A DNA stretch of 64,000 nt, taken from the NCBI GenBank assembly GCA_024400635.1, contig JAKSMI010000003.1, positions 127,076-191,075 on the forward strand, read 5' to 3'. The position numbers and the translations under genes were made by a program. The notes under the pieces were generated by a model. It was not told where the DNA came from. It saw only the letters and a program-made list of their open reading frames with translations, and ran no database searches. Origin of the DNA: Bacteroidales bacterium. GTDB lineage: Bacteria > Bacteroidota > Bacteroidia > Bacteroidales > WCHB1-69. Below, piece by piece: positions 36,068-45,089 of this stretch (position 1 is the first letter of the stretch; each line of letters begins with the position of its first letter).

Positions 36068-38527
36068 ATGAAGATTTCATACAACTGGTTGAAGCAGTAT
36101 GTAAACTGCGATCTGAGTGCCGAAGACGCTGGTAAATACCTAACTGATTGTGGGTTAGAAGTTGAAGGATTGGAAGAATTCGAAAGTGTGAAAGGAGGCT
36201 TGAAAGGGTTGGTTGTTGGGCAGGTTCTCACTTGCGAGCCGCATCCAGATTCCGACCATTTGCACGTCACCACAGTTGATGTGGGTGGCGAAACTCCCTT
36301 GAATATCGTTTGCGGTGCTGCCAATGTGGCTCAGGGACAGAAAGTCATTGTTGCGACCATCGGTACCGTATTATATAATGGTGACGAATCATTTACCATC
36401 AAGAAATCGAAATTACGTGGGGTACCTTCTGAAGGCATGATTTGTGCTGAAGACGAAATTGGTGTTGGCACTTCCCACGACGGCATTATGGTGTTGCCCA
36501 AAGACACGAAAGTCGGGACACCGGCCTCAAAACTGTTTCACGTCGAATCCGATTGGATTTTCGAAATCGGTTTGACGCCGAACCGAAGCGATGCCATTTG
36601 CCATTATGGTGTTGCCCGCGACTTGCACGCAGCCCTCGAAATCAATCACATTCCATGTTCGGCACTCATGCTGCCCAACGATTTCGACTTCAACGTCAAT
36701 TCACGCACACTGCCTATTGATGTATCGATTGAAAATCCCCAGTCCTGTCCCAGATATACTGGACTAACATTAGACAACATTACGGTGAAAGAGTCTCCGG
36801 AATGGCTTCAGAACCGCTTGAAATCCATTGGTGTTCGTCCCATCAACAACATCGTTGACATTACGCAGTACATCATGTTCGAAATCGGACAGCCGATGCA
36901 TGCCTTTGATGCCGACAAAATTCAAGGCGGCAAAATCATCGTCAAGAACTTGCCGGATGGGACTCCTTTTACCACACTTGATGGCAACGAAATCAAGTTG
37001 AGCAAGGACGACCTGATGATTTGCGACACCAAGGGAGGTCTTTGCATTGGCGGCGTTTATGGCGGCCTCGACTCTGGCGTGACCAACAGCACCAAACGGG
37101 TTTTCCTTGAAAGTGCCTACTTCAATCCTGTTAGTATCCGTAAGACGGCCAAACGCCACAGCTTGAAAACCGACGCGTCTTTCCGCTTCGAACGCGGCTG
37201 CGACCCCGATGTCTGCATATATGCGCTTAAACGTGCCGCCATTCTCATTCGCGAACTGGCAGGTGGCCGCATCACCTCTGACATTGTGGATGCATATCCC
37301 ACCGAAGTTAAACGCCCACAGATTGTGCTTCGCTACGAAGACATCAACAAAGTTGCGGGAAAGGTTATTGACAAACAGATTGTCAATCAGATTTTAATGC
37401 TTCTGGAAATGGAAGTCAGAGCTCAAGGTGAAGACCAGTTAATGGTTACCGTTCCTTTGAATCGTGCAGATGTGACGCGTCCCATCGACTTGATAGAAGA
37501 AGTACTCAGAATTTATGGCTATAACAATATCGAAATTCCCGAAATCATTTCTTATCCAATGAGCGGTCTCGGCACACAAACCGACCGCAAACTGCAAAAG
37601 AAAATTTCGACATATTTGGCCGATGCCGGTTTCTTCGAAGTGATGAACAATTCTCTTACGAAATCCGAATATACACAGAAATTCGATTTCATTTCTGAAA
37701 ACGAGACCGTTACATTACTTAATCCTCTCAGCAACGAACTGGGAGTACTGCGCCAAACACTTCTTTTCTCCGGTTTGGAAAACATAGCCAGGAACCTCAA
37801 CAACAAGCAGTCCTCTCTGCGTTTATTCGAATTTGGGAAAACCTACCATCGCAATCCAGATAGTCAGAAAGAAGATTCCGTGGTAGAGCGCTTTATCGAA
37901 CATGAAAATCTTGCCATGTTCGCTACTGGAAAGGTTCACGAAGACATTTGGAACTATAATTCCATGGATCTGGATCTTTTCTATTTGAAAAACATGATGA
38001 ACAATGTTTTTGTCAAAATCAACGTTCCAGTAGAAAATATTGTAGTCGGCACAGAAGAAAATTCCGCATTACTCAACCAATTAGTATATAAAATCGGCGA
38101 TGACATCTTAGGTCGCGTAGGCATGGTTCAACCGCACATTATCAAATATTTCGGCATAAAAAAGAATGTTTATTATGCTGAAATCGATACGAAAGTGCTG
38201 TTTGCTGCCAGCCGTAAGGAAGTGAACTACAAGCCGATAGCCCTATATCCAGCCGTCAAGCGTGATTTGGCGCTCATCATAGACAAGCACATTGACTATC
38301 AGACATTGGAGAATATTGCTTTCAAATTCGGCTCCAAGCTTCTGAAGAAAGTCAGTCTATTCGATGTTTACGAAGGCGATAAGATTGAAGAAGGAAAAAA
38401 GTCCTATGCTTTGAATTTTATTTTGCAGCATGCTGAAAAAACACTTACGGAAGAAGAAATCAACAAAGTAATGAGCAAGTTGATTGCTGCTTTCGAGCGT
38501 GAAGTCGGAGCAAAATTAAGACAATAA
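36068..38527 (+). CDS. pheT: Phenylalanine-tRNA ligase beta subunit
   Basis: The 819-residue beta subunit of the alpha2beta2 enzyme charging tRNA-Phe. In order: an EMAP/tRNA-binding domain (about 40-150, with LVVGQVLTCEPHPDSDHLHV), the B3/B4 editing domain (about 215-390), the B5 domain, a catalytic-like core and the C-terminal FDX-ACB anticodon-binding domain (YPAVKRDLALIID and a final helix). pheS is not adjacent. Only 2 bp separate it from the following truncated ribF-like gene, so these are probably co-transcribed. Confidence 0.96.
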   Translation: MKISYNWLKQYVNCDLSAEDAGKYLTDCGLEVEGLEEFESVKGGLKGLVVGQVLTCEPHPDSDHLHVTTVDVGGETPLNIVCGAANVAQGQKVIVATIGTVLYNGDESFTIKKSKLRGVPSEGMICAEDEIGVGTSHDGIMVLPKDTKVGTPASKLFHVESDWIFEIGLTPNRSDAICHYGVARDLHAALEINHIPCSALMLPNDFDFNVNSRTLPIDVSIENPQSCPRYTGLTLDNITVKESPEWLQNRLKSIGVRPINNIVDITQYIMFEIGQPMHAFDADKIQGGKIIVKNLPDGTPFTTLDGNEIKLSKDDLMICDTKGGLCIGGVYGGLDSGVTNSTKRVFLESAYFNPVSIRKTAKRHSLKTDASFRFERGCDPDVCIYALKRAAILIRELAGGRITSDIVDAYPTEVKRPQIVLRYEDINKVAGKVIDKQIVNQILMLLEMEVRAQGEDQLMVTVPLNRADVTRPIDLIEEVLRIYGYNNIEIPEIISYPMSGLGTQTDRKLQKKISTYLADAGFFEVMNNSLTKSEYTQKFDFISENETVTLLNPLSNELGVLRQTLLFSGLENIARNLNNKQSSLRLFEFGKTYHRNPDSQKEDSVVERFIEHENLAMFATGKVHEDIWNYNSMDLDLFYLKNMMNNVFVKINVPVENIVVGTEENSALLNQLVYKIGDDILGRVGMVQPHIIKYFGIKKNVYYAEIDTKVLFAASRKEVNYKPIALYPAVKRDLALIIDKHIDYQTLENIAFKFGSKLLKKVSLFDVYEGDKIEEGKKSYALNFILQHAEKTLTEEEINKVMSKLIAAFEREVGAKLRQ

Positions 38528-38529
38528 AA

Positions 38530-39093
38530 ATGGAAGTTATCACAGATTTAGATGCGGTTCCTCCGCTGCGAAACGCCGTAGTTGCGGTAGGCGCTTTCGA
38601 TGGCATTCACTTAGGCCACCGACAAATTTTCGCCCAGGTTAAAGCTCACGCCAAAAAGATTGGCGGTGTCAGTGTCATCGTAACCTTCGATCCACACCCA
38701 CAGGTTGTACTCCATCCAAATTCGGATTTCTTTCAAATATTTCCCTTGGAAGAGAACATGCGGCTCATTGAAGAAGAAGATATTGACTATCTTGTTGTGA
38801 TTCATTTCACAAAAGTTTTTTCTCAGATTCCCTTCAACGAATTTCTGCAAGACATCATCATTAACAAACTTCAGGCCAAAGCCATTGTGATGGGGCCAAG
38901 CCATTCCTTCGGCCATAACCGCGAAGGAAATCAGCAAGCAATAACTGAATTGTGCGCCCAGAACAATATCGACATCATTGAGATTCCAGAATACGTGCTT
39001 AACGATGTCAAGGTGCGTTCTGCCCAAATTCGCAGACTCATCGCCAACAACAATTGGGACATTGCCGCCGAATTGCTTGGAAGAAAAATATAG
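38530..39093 (+). CDS. FAD synthetase (FMN adenylyltransferase) domain, lacking riboflavin kinase
   Basis: A 187-residue protein equal to the N-terminal half of RibF. The nucleotidyltransferase motif GAFDGIHLGHRQI is at about 22-34 and TFDPHPQ at about 54-60. The equivalent of the SSTRIR motif reads VRSAQIRRLI near 165. Normal bifunctional RibF is about 305 residues. This one ends at LLGRKI, exactly where the riboflavin kinase barrel would begin, and a new gene starts 5 bp later. It could adenylate FMN but not phosphorylate riboflavin, or it may be a decayed copy. The kinase domain is not found in other frames nearby. Confidence 0.8.
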   Translation: MEVITDLDAVPPLRNAVVAVGAFDGIHLGHRQIFAQVKAHAKKIGGVSVIVTFDPHPQVVLHPNSDFFQIFPLEENMRLIEEEDIDYLVVIHFTKVFSQIPFNEFLQDIIINKLQAKAIVMGPSHSFGHNREGNQQAITELCAQNNIDIIEIPEYVLNDVKVRSAQIRRLIANNNWDIAAELLGRKI

Positions 39094-39098
39094 TCAAA

Positions 39099-40382
39099 GT
39101 GAAAACAAACAAAAAAACATTATCTGCATTTTGTTTATGTATGCTATTGATTTTCAGCATACAAGCTCAAAATTATGATAACATCGCGTTTGAAAACCGC
39201 ACCTACGTGGAAGGTCTGGCAAGTATCAAGTTGACACCAGCGACAGCGCCATTAGGTTATCCCATCATCGATTTGGGCAGTGGAGAGCAACTAAAACTGG
39301 TTTTCGATGATTTGACGGGCAACGACACACGTTATCTGAAATACACGGTCATTCACTGCACACACGATTGGAAACCATCAGATTTAACCACATTCGATTA
39401 TATCGACGGTTTCACTGAAGATGAAATCTATTCCCACTCCAACTCTTTCAACACCGTTCAAAGCTATGTCAATTTCGAGTTATTGTTTCCGAATGATATG
39501 CTGAACATTACGAAATCGGGAAATTATTTGCTTTTTGTCTATGATGAAACACCCGACAATCCGATTCTGACACGCCGGTTCATGGTGCGTGAGGCTGCAT
39601 CGGCGCCCATCAATGGCTATGTTCACTCCGCCACGGACGTCACCTATCGTTTTACGGGACAGGAAGTCGACTTCGTGGTGCATACCGGCGACTACGCCAT
39701 TCACAATCCGGCACAGAGTTTGAGAGCAACAATTATGCAGAATGGCCGTTGGGATAATGCGGTCATCGGATTACGTTACCGCTACGGCAAACCCGGCGAA
39801 TACAACTTCGATTATGACGACAACGAAAACAGTTTTTTTGGCGGCTCCGAATTCCGAAATTTCTCATTGAAAAGTCTGCGCTACAACGGTGACCGAATGG
39901 CTTCCATCCGCTACGACGGCCACGCCTACCACGCCCTGGTTTTAGAAGACATTGCCCGACCTTATGGCGCTTACCAAGGAACTACGACTCTCAAAGGGAA
40001 ATGCTATTGGACTACTGATGATTTCGATGATAAGAACCGAGAAGATTACGTCAACACACGTTTTTCCCTCAAATGCGATTTTCCGGTTACAGACGGAAAA
40101 ATATACGTTTTTGGAGAATTGACGGACTGGCAAATTAAAGAAGATGCTCAATTGAAATACAACCCTCAAACCAATTATTGGGAAACGACGCTTTTGCTCA
40201 AGCAGGGGTACTACAATTATCAATATGTGTATGTACGCGACGGTCAGACAGATATTGACGCCTGCTACATAGAGGGAAGCCATTGGGAAACAGGGAATGA
40301 CTATGGCGTTTTCGTGTATCTGACCGATGAAACCTCTTTATATGACAGACTCATCGGTGCAGATTTTTTCATTATAAAATAA
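39099..40382 (+). CDS. Type IX secretion system plug protein (DUF5103-like)
   Basis: A 427-residue exported protein of the DUF5103 family, whose members act as the plug subunit associated with the SprA translocon of the type IX secretion system. A GTG start at 39099 is proposed because it gives a proper signal peptide (KTNKKTLSAFCLCMLLIFS, cleavage near IQAQ) and begins just after the previous stop. Landmarks are YDNIAFENRTYVEGLASIKL, VIHCTHDWKPSDL and a C-terminal FGELTDWQ beta-sandwich. It ends 4 bp from the convergent hemW gene. Confidence 0.8.
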   Translation: MKTNKKTLSAFCLCMLLIFSIQAQNYDNIAFENRTYVEGLASIKLTPATAPLGYPIIDLGSGEQLKLVFDDLTGNDTRYLKYTVIHCTHDWKPSDLTTFDYIDGFTEDEIYSHSNSFNTVQSYVNFELLFPNDMLNITKSGNYLLFVYDETPDNPILTRRFMVREAASAPINGYVHSATDVTYRFTGQEVDFVVHTGDYAIHNPAQSLRATIMQNGRWDNAVIGLRYRYGKPGEYNFDYDDNENSFFGGSEFRNFSLKSLRYNGDRMASIRYDGHAYHALVLEDIARPYGAYQGTTTLKGKCYWTTDDFDDKNREDYVNTRFSLKCDFPVTDGKIYVFGELTDWQIKEDAQLKYNPQTNYWETTLLLKQGYYNYQYVYVRDGQTDIDACYIEGSHWETGNDYGVFVYLTDETSLYDRLIGADFFIIK

Positions 40383-40386
40383 ATTT

Positions 40387-41508
40387 CTACAAAAATAGCG
40401 TCTCGGCAATGCCGTCGGCAAAGAGTTTCCCCTCATCGGTAAGGACAAGCCAATCATCGGAATGAAGATAATGAGCGGGATTCAATTTTTCTATCTGCCG
40501 TAAGGCATATTGAGAATAAGATTTACCAAATTGCGATTCTATCTGACTAAATTTCAATCCATTACGCGTACGTAATTGTAACAACACATATTCATCATAT
40601 TGATTTTCGATAGTCAAAGATTCGCTTTCAGAAGGATCTTCGCCTTTTCCCAAGGCTGAAATATAAGTATCGAGTTGTGCGACATTCCACTTTCGTGATT
40701 CTCCATTGAAAGAATGCGCTGACGGTCCAACGCCCAAATAGGGAATTTGTTGCCAATAATTAAAATTATGTCTTGATATTTTACCATCACGAGCGAAATT
40801 AGAAATTTCGTACTGCTCAAATCCGCCGCCGCGAGATATTTCGAGCAATTCAAAGAACTCATCGCGAACCAATTCATCATCCAATTCCGGCAATTCCCCC
40901 TTGCGGATTTTCCGCCACAGTAACGAATTCTCTTCATTCGTCAAAGCATAGGCCGACAGATGACTGATTGGCAAAGCCATAGCTTTTTGCAAATCCTTTT
41001 TCCAATGACCTTTACCCCGTTGTGTTATACCATAAATCAAATCAATGGAGACATTTTCGAAACCCGCCTTAACCGCATTTTCAACAGCCGAGAACGCTTG
41101 TTCGGCAGAATGCTTTCTACCGAGGAAATGCAAGGTGTCATCATCAAAAGACTGCACACCTATACTCAAACGATTAACGCCCAAACGAAATAAATCAGCT
41201 AAATAAACATCCGTCAATTGTTCCGGATTGGCTTCAATAGTCCATTCGTAATCACTTGAAAGATTAAAATTATCGGCAATAAGTTTATAGATAAATTTAA
41301 TATCCTCTGCAGAAAGCAAGGAAGGCGTACCGCCTCCGAAATAAATTGTATCTATTTTATTATCAGATAAATAACTCTTATTATTTTCAATATCTAATTG
41401 AAGTGCATGAAGATAATCTGATTTTTTTGAGAGAAGGGCGACAGAATAGAAGGCGCAATAGAGGCATTTACGACGGCAAAAGGGAACATGGACGTAAATT
41501 CCGCTCAT
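40387..41508 (-). CDS. hemW: Radical SAM heme chaperone HemW
   Basis: A 373-residue protein of the HemN/HemW radical SAM family. The [4Fe-4S]-SAM motif is CRRKCLYC (Cys11, Cys15, Cys18), followed by YFGGGTPSLL and ANPEQLT. It lacks the extra N-terminal segment of true coproporphyrinogen dehydrogenase HemN, which supports HemW, a heme-trafficking chaperone. It is the last gene of a leftward run; its start directly abuts the stop of the preceding small secreted protein gene. Confidence 0.88.
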   Translation of the reverse strand: MSGIYVHVPFCRRKCLYCAFYSVALLSKKSDYLHALQLDIENNKSYLSDNKIDTIYFGGGTPSLLSAEDIKFIYKLIADNFNLSSDYEWTIEANPEQLTDVYLADLFRLGVNRLSIGVQSFDDDTLHFLGRKHSAEQAFSAVENAVKAGFENVSIDLIYGITQRGKGHWKKDLQKAMALPISHLSAYALTNEENSLLWRKIRKGELPELDDELVRDEFFELLEISRGGGFEQYEISNFARDGKISRHNFNYWQQIPYLGVGPSAHSFNGESRKWNVAQLDTYISALGKGEDPSESESLTIENQYDEYVLLQLRTRNGLKFSQIESQFGKSYSQYALRQIEKLNPAHYLHSDDWLVLTDEGKLFADGIAETLFL

Positions 41509-42060
41509 TTACTTTTTATGTTGAGACTTTACCGGACTTGCTTTTTCAGATTGTTTAGAGCTATTGGCATGCATTTTTTGGGAGCACTGTTTTTTGAAGC
41601 TTTGTTCCAACTGATAGAATTTTTTCAGTTCTCTGGGTGACAAAACCACTTTTGCATCAGTAAAAAAACGCTTGTCGATATTGAACATACGTTCTCTGTA
41701 TTGCATTTTCTGCATCAAATAAAAATCCAATTGTTCATCGCTCAATTTGCTGTCATCTTTGATTTTATCGCGAGTGATATCCTTACTTTCCAAAGCACTT
41801 TTAAAACTTTTATGGCATTTCTGTTCTTCAATGGTGTAACGATCATAGATAGGCCAGAATTTTTTAGCTACCTCATCCGACAAAGAAAGGTTTTCGGAAA
41901 TATAATTGCGTTTAAGCTTTAAGATTTCAGCCAAATCAGATTTTTTCTGAGCCACAGAAGTTTCCTTATTATCTTTTTTTACAGTAATGGGAGTTTGGGC
42001 GTATGAAGATACTGAAACCGAGAATAAGAAAATCAGAGATAAGAATGCTATTTTTTTCAT
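41509..42060 (-). CDS. Small secreted helical protein
   Basis: A 183-residue protein with signal peptide MKKIAFLSLIFLFSVSVSSYA. The mature part is charged and helical (LKLKRNYISENLSLSDEVAKKF, FFTDAKVVLSPRELKKFYQLEQ), a layout reminiscent of Spy/CpxP-like periplasmic proteins, whose LTxxQ-type motif may correspond to LSDEQ and LSPREL. It sits downstream of an ECF sigma factor and an anti-sigma-like membrane protein, which suggests an envelope-stress function. The homology is not firm. Confidence 0.55.
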   Translation of the reverse strand: MKKIAFLSLIFLFSVSVSSYAQTPITVKKDNKETSVAQKKSDLAEILKLKRNYISENLSLSDEVAKKFWPIYDRYTIEEQKCHKSFKSALESKDITRDKIKDDSKLSDEQLDFYLMQKMQYRERMFNIDKRFFTDAKVVLSPRELKKFYQLEQSFKKQCSQKMHANSSKQSEKASPVKSQHKK

Positions 42061-42072
42061 TTCAAAGTAATA

Positions 42073-42483
42073 TTATAATTCAACATCAGACATTTCGTCA
42101 TAAAAATCGGACATTTCATCGTCGTAAAAATCAAGAATCTGATAATCGACATTATCAAAACCGACCATATCCAAATTCACTTCCGGGTATTGCCCTGAAA
42201 GCGCGGAAAGATTTCCATTATCGACTGCCAGCAATTTGTCGGTGGTCGTTTCCACTTGAGCAAGGTTTTCGGCAGGAGTTTCCGACTTAAAAATAAATCC
42301 ATTAACAGATATCAGCAGAACAGCGACGGCAGCCACAGCGGCAGAATAAGTGATGATTTTACGGCGCAGCACCAGTTTCTTATGGCGGGCGACCTGTGAC
42401 ATCACATTTTTCTCCAACTGCTCAAAATAACCCTCTGGAACGGTGAAAGGATTTTCCTTTTTTAATTCTTCAAGACTATTCAT
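42073..42483 (-). CDS. Small membrane protein next to ECF sigma factor (anti-sigma-like)
   Basis: A 136-residue protein with a cytosolic N-terminus beginning MNSLEELKKENPFTVPEGYF, one membrane helix (about 46-66, IITYSAAVAAVAVLLISVNGF) and an acidic C-terminus ending in repeated MSDFYDEMSD-type segments. Position directly after the sigma factor gene and single-pass topology fit an anti-sigma factor or its Bacteroidota surrogate. The N-terminal PFxVPEGYF pattern recurs in such sigma-linked proteins. No zinc anti-sigma motif is seen, so the role is inferred from context. Confidence 0.6.
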   Translation of the reverse strand: MNSLEELKKENPFTVPEGYFEQLEKNVMSQVARHKKLVLRRKIITYSAAVAAVAVLLISVNGFIFKSETPAENLAQVETTTDKLLAVDNGNLSALSGQYPEVNLDMVGFDNVDYQILDFYDDEMSDFYDEMSDVEL

Positions 42484-42537
42484 ACCTTAATTTTGACACA
42501 AAAAACATTGGAATAGACCATATGATTCATGTATGGT

Positions 42538-43086
42538 TTAATATTGTAATAAAAATTCTTCAACTTTTTTTACCGCAAAATGATAGGAAGCTTTGAGGCC
42601 GCCTTCGCTGCCACCGAAAATCTTGGCCATTTCCTCATAGGGCATTTCCTCATAATATCTAAGGGTAAAGACTGCTCTTTGCTTTTCCGGCAGTCGTTGA
42701 ATGGCTTCTTGGAGCAGATGCTGGATTTTGTCGCCAGACAAGAATCGATCCTCTGCCACGGTCTTGGTCACATAATCATTATAGCCCTCTTCATCGATGA
42801 TATTCAGCATCTTCTTCTTTCTTTCTAAGAAGGTCAGCGATTCATTGACGCAGATTTTAATGATCCATGTTTTCAAACCGGCTTCGCCGCGATACTGATC
42901 CAAATGCTTCCAGATTTTAATCAGAACATTCTGGGAAATATCGTTGGCATCCTCGTGAGAGAACACCAGACGTCGGATATTGAAGTAAATATCCTGCTTA
43001 TATTTCTCAACCAGCAAGTTAAAACCTTTTTCCTTGGTTTTATCTTGTCCGAAGAGTTCTATGATTTCCTGATCAGTAGCTGGCAT
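42538..43086 (-). CDS. ECF-type RNA polymerase sigma factor
   Basis: A 182-residue sigma-70 family factor. Region 2 includes VFSHEDANDISQNVLIKIWKH (about 43-63), which recognises the -10-like element. Region 4 includes QRLPEKQRAVFTLRYYEEMPY followed by the helix-turn-helix GGSEGGLKASYHFAVKK. It begins 8 bp after the transketolase-half gene and is followed by the anti-sigma-like and secreted helical proteins, so it may control an envelope response and be co-transcribed with metabolism genes. Confidence 0.92.
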   Translation of the reverse strand: MPATDQEIIELFGQDKTKEKGFNLLVEKYKQDIYFNIRRLVFSHEDANDISQNVLIKIWKHLDQYRGEAGLKTWIIKICVNESLTFLERKKKMLNIIDEEGYNDYVTKTVAEDRFLSGDKIQHLLQEAIQRLPEKQRAVFTLRYYEEMPYEEMAKIFGGSEGGLKASYHFAVKKVEEFLLQY

Positions 43087-43094
43087 AAGTCAGA

Positions 43095-44051
43095 TTATGC
43101 TTTTCGTTGAATAGCTCTCATGGCGGCATCGATGATATGATCTTTATCAAGACCATATTTCGCCATCAGTTCGAAAGGTTTTCCACTCTCTCCGAAATGG
43201 TCATCAACAGCGACATATTCCACTGGTGCAGGCAAATGACGGCACAGGAGCTGGCTAACGGAATCGCCGAGGCCATTGTTCATCAGATGTTCTTCCGCGG
43301 TAACGACACAACGGGTTTTTGCCACACTCTTGAGAATAGCATCATTATCCAACGGTTTGATAGTATGGATGTTGATAACTTCGGCAGAGACGCCGTTCTG
43401 TTCCAATTGGGCAGCAGCTTCCAATGCTGGCCATACCAAATGGCCGGTAGCGATGATGGTTACATCTTTGCCTTCGTTCAGCATATTGGCTTTGCCGATG
43501 ATGAATTCTTGGCTGGCGGGAGTGAAGTTAGGCACTTCAGGACGTCCGAAACGCAGGTAAACGGGGCCCACATATTCTGCAGCTGCGATGGTGGCAGCCT
43601 TAGTCTGATTGTAATCGCAAGGATTGATGACCACCATATTAGGAAGACCTTTCATCAGACCAATATCCTCCATAATCTGGTGAGTGGCGCCATCTTCGCC
43701 GACAGTGATACCTGAATGGGAGCCGGCGATTTTAACGTTTAGGTTTGAGTAGGCAACGGTCATACGAATCTGGTCATAAACACGACCTGTGATGAAGCCG
43801 GCGAAAGCACCTGCGAAAGGTATCTTGCCGCTGAGAGCCAAGCCTGCGGAAATGCCAATCATATTAGCTTCTGCAATACCAGTCTGGATAAATCTTTCGG
43901 GGTGTGCCTTTTTGAAATCGCCCATTTTCAAGCTGCCCGTAACATCGGCACAGAGTGCGAAAATGCTATCGTTAGTGGCCGCAGCCTCTGTCAAGCCCGC
44001 TCCAAAACCAGAGCGAGTATCTTTGAAGTCATTACAAATCAATGTTTTCAT
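43095..44051 (-). CDS. Transketolase, C-terminal subunit (split form)
   Basis: A 318-residue protein matching the pyrimidine-binding and C-terminal domains of transketolase, which exchanges two-carbon units in the pentose-phosphate pathway using thiamine diphosphate. The key Glu is in QTGIAEANMIGISAGL, and HSGITVGEDGATHQ is the substrate-side His motif. In genomes with split transketolase the N-terminal subunit gene normally lies directly upstream. Here the upstream DNA holds only this gene's promoter and a divergent SDR gene, so the partner must be elsewhere. First gene of the leftward unit ending at hemW. Confidence 0.88.
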   Translation of the reverse strand: MKTLICNDFKDTRSGFGAGLTEAAATNDSIFALCADVTGSLKMGDFKKAHPERFIQTGIAEANMIGISAGLALSGKIPFAGAFAGFITGRVYDQIRMTVAYSNLNVKIAGSHSGITVGEDGATHQIMEDIGLMKGLPNMVVINPCDYNQTKAATIAAAEYVGPVYLRFGRPEVPNFTPASQEFIIGKANMLNEGKDVTIIATGHLVWPALEAAAQLEQNGVSAEVINIHTIKPLDNDAILKSVAKTRCVVTAEEHLMNNGLGDSVSQLLCRHLPAPVEYVAVDDHFGESGKPFELMAKYGLDKDHIIDAAMRAIQRKA

Positions 44052-44069
44052 ATTTCAAAAATTAAATTG

Positions 44070-44077
44070 CAAATTTA
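44070..44077 (-). promoter_or_regulatory. -7 promoter box for the transketolase-sigma unit
   Basis: Reading leftward TAAATTTG, 18 bp before the start at 44051. Confidence 0.6.
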
Positions 44078-44150
44078 CACTATTTTTTTTGATTTGTGAA
44101 ATTTATTTTTCAAGAAAAGGTATTCTAATTATTAATCCGAAAAATTATTG

Positions 44151-44158
44151 TAAGTTTG
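44151..44158 (+). promoter_or_regulatory. -7 promoter box for the SDR gene
   Basis: TAAGTTTG matches TAnnTTTG 47 bp upstream of 44206, divergent from the transketolase promoter. Confidence 0.6.
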
Positions 44159-44205
44159 CAGTGTGAACTTAAAATTTTGATTCAACAATTAAACACCCAA
44201 TAAAT

Positions 44206-44964
44206 ATGAAAAATGTTTTTATCACAGGAGCCACGAGTGGTTTCGGAGAGGCAATCGCCTACAGATTAGCACAGCACAATGTCAATATGATTATCACCGG
44301 GCGTACGGAATCGAAGCTGAAAGAAGTGGCCGCAAATATTGAAAAGGCCACGAAAACCAAAGTATTGCCTTTGGTTTTCGACGTTCAAGACTATGCGCAA
44401 TGCGAAGAGGCCATCAACAGCATTCCCGCAGAGTTCAAGCCCATCGACGTGCTCATCAACAACGCCGGCCTGGCCGTTGAGTTAAACCCTGTTCATCAAG
44501 GAGCCCTCGAAGATTGGGAACGCATGATCAACACCAACATCAAAGGGCTGCTGTACGTCACTCGGCTGATTTCGCCGCAGATGATCGAGCAGAAACACGG
44601 ACACATCATCAATCTGGGTTCAACTGCCAGTCACGAAGTATATTACGGAGGCAACGTTTATTGTGCCACCAAACACGCGGTCAAGGCACTGACTGCCGGC
44701 ATGCGCACCGACTTCCTGCCTTACGGCATCCGAGTTTCACAGATTTCTCCAGGTGCTGCCGAGACCAACTTCTCCGTAATCCGTTTTCACGGCGATAAGG
44801 CCAAGGCCGACAAGGTTTACGAAGGCTACGATCCACTTGTTGCCGAAGACATTGCCGACGCGGCGGAATACATCCTCACTCGCCCACCACACATGTGCAT
44901 CAACGAAATCATCATCACCCCGACAGCTCAGTTTAATGGGGTAATTGTAAGGGAAAAGAAGTAA
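44206..44964 (+). CDS. Short-chain dehydrogenase (YdfG-like 3-hydroxy acid dehydrogenase)
   Basis: A 252-residue NAD(P) oxidoreductase with the Rossmann motif GATSGFGEAIA (about 8-18), NNAGLA in the middle and catalytic YCATK (Tyr/Lys) preceded by the conserved Ser in INLGSTASHE. The C-terminal segment PHMCINEIIITPTAQ is typical of the YdfG group, which oxidises serine and related 3-hydroxy acids with NADP. Monocistronic. The precise substrate is uncertain. Confidence 0.85.
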   Translation: MKNVFITGATSGFGEAIAYRLAQHNVNMIITGRTESKLKEVAANIEKATKTKVLPLVFDVQDYAQCEEAINSIPAEFKPIDVLINNAGLAVELNPVHQGALEDWERMINTNIKGLLYVTRLISPQMIEQKHGHIINLGSTASHEVYYGGNVYCATKHAVKALTAGMRTDFLPYGIRVSQISPGAAETNFSVIRFHGDKAKADKVYEGYDPLVAEDIADAAEYILTRPPHMCINEIIITPTAQFNGVIVREKK

Positions 44965-45057
44965 GAATGTAAAAGATAAGAAATTAAGAATTAGACGACT
45001 AAGCTGTGAAAGCACGAAGAAGACTCGTAAATATCTGATTTTCTTAATTTATTTTTG

Positions 45058-45065
45058 TATTTTTG
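45058..45065 (+). promoter_or_regulatory. -7 promoter box for the glycosyltransferase gene
   Basis: TATTTTTG matches TAnnTTTG and overlaps the first bases of the longer open frame, supporting the ATG at 45090 as the start. Confidence 0.6.
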
Positions 45066-45089
45066 CACTTTGTATTAAAGAACAGGCTG

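Noticed and set aside
39054..39098. Earlier TTG start for the secretion plug protein
   Set aside because: It would overlap the FAD synthetase gene and bury the signal peptide; the GTG at 39099 gives a normal exported N-terminus.
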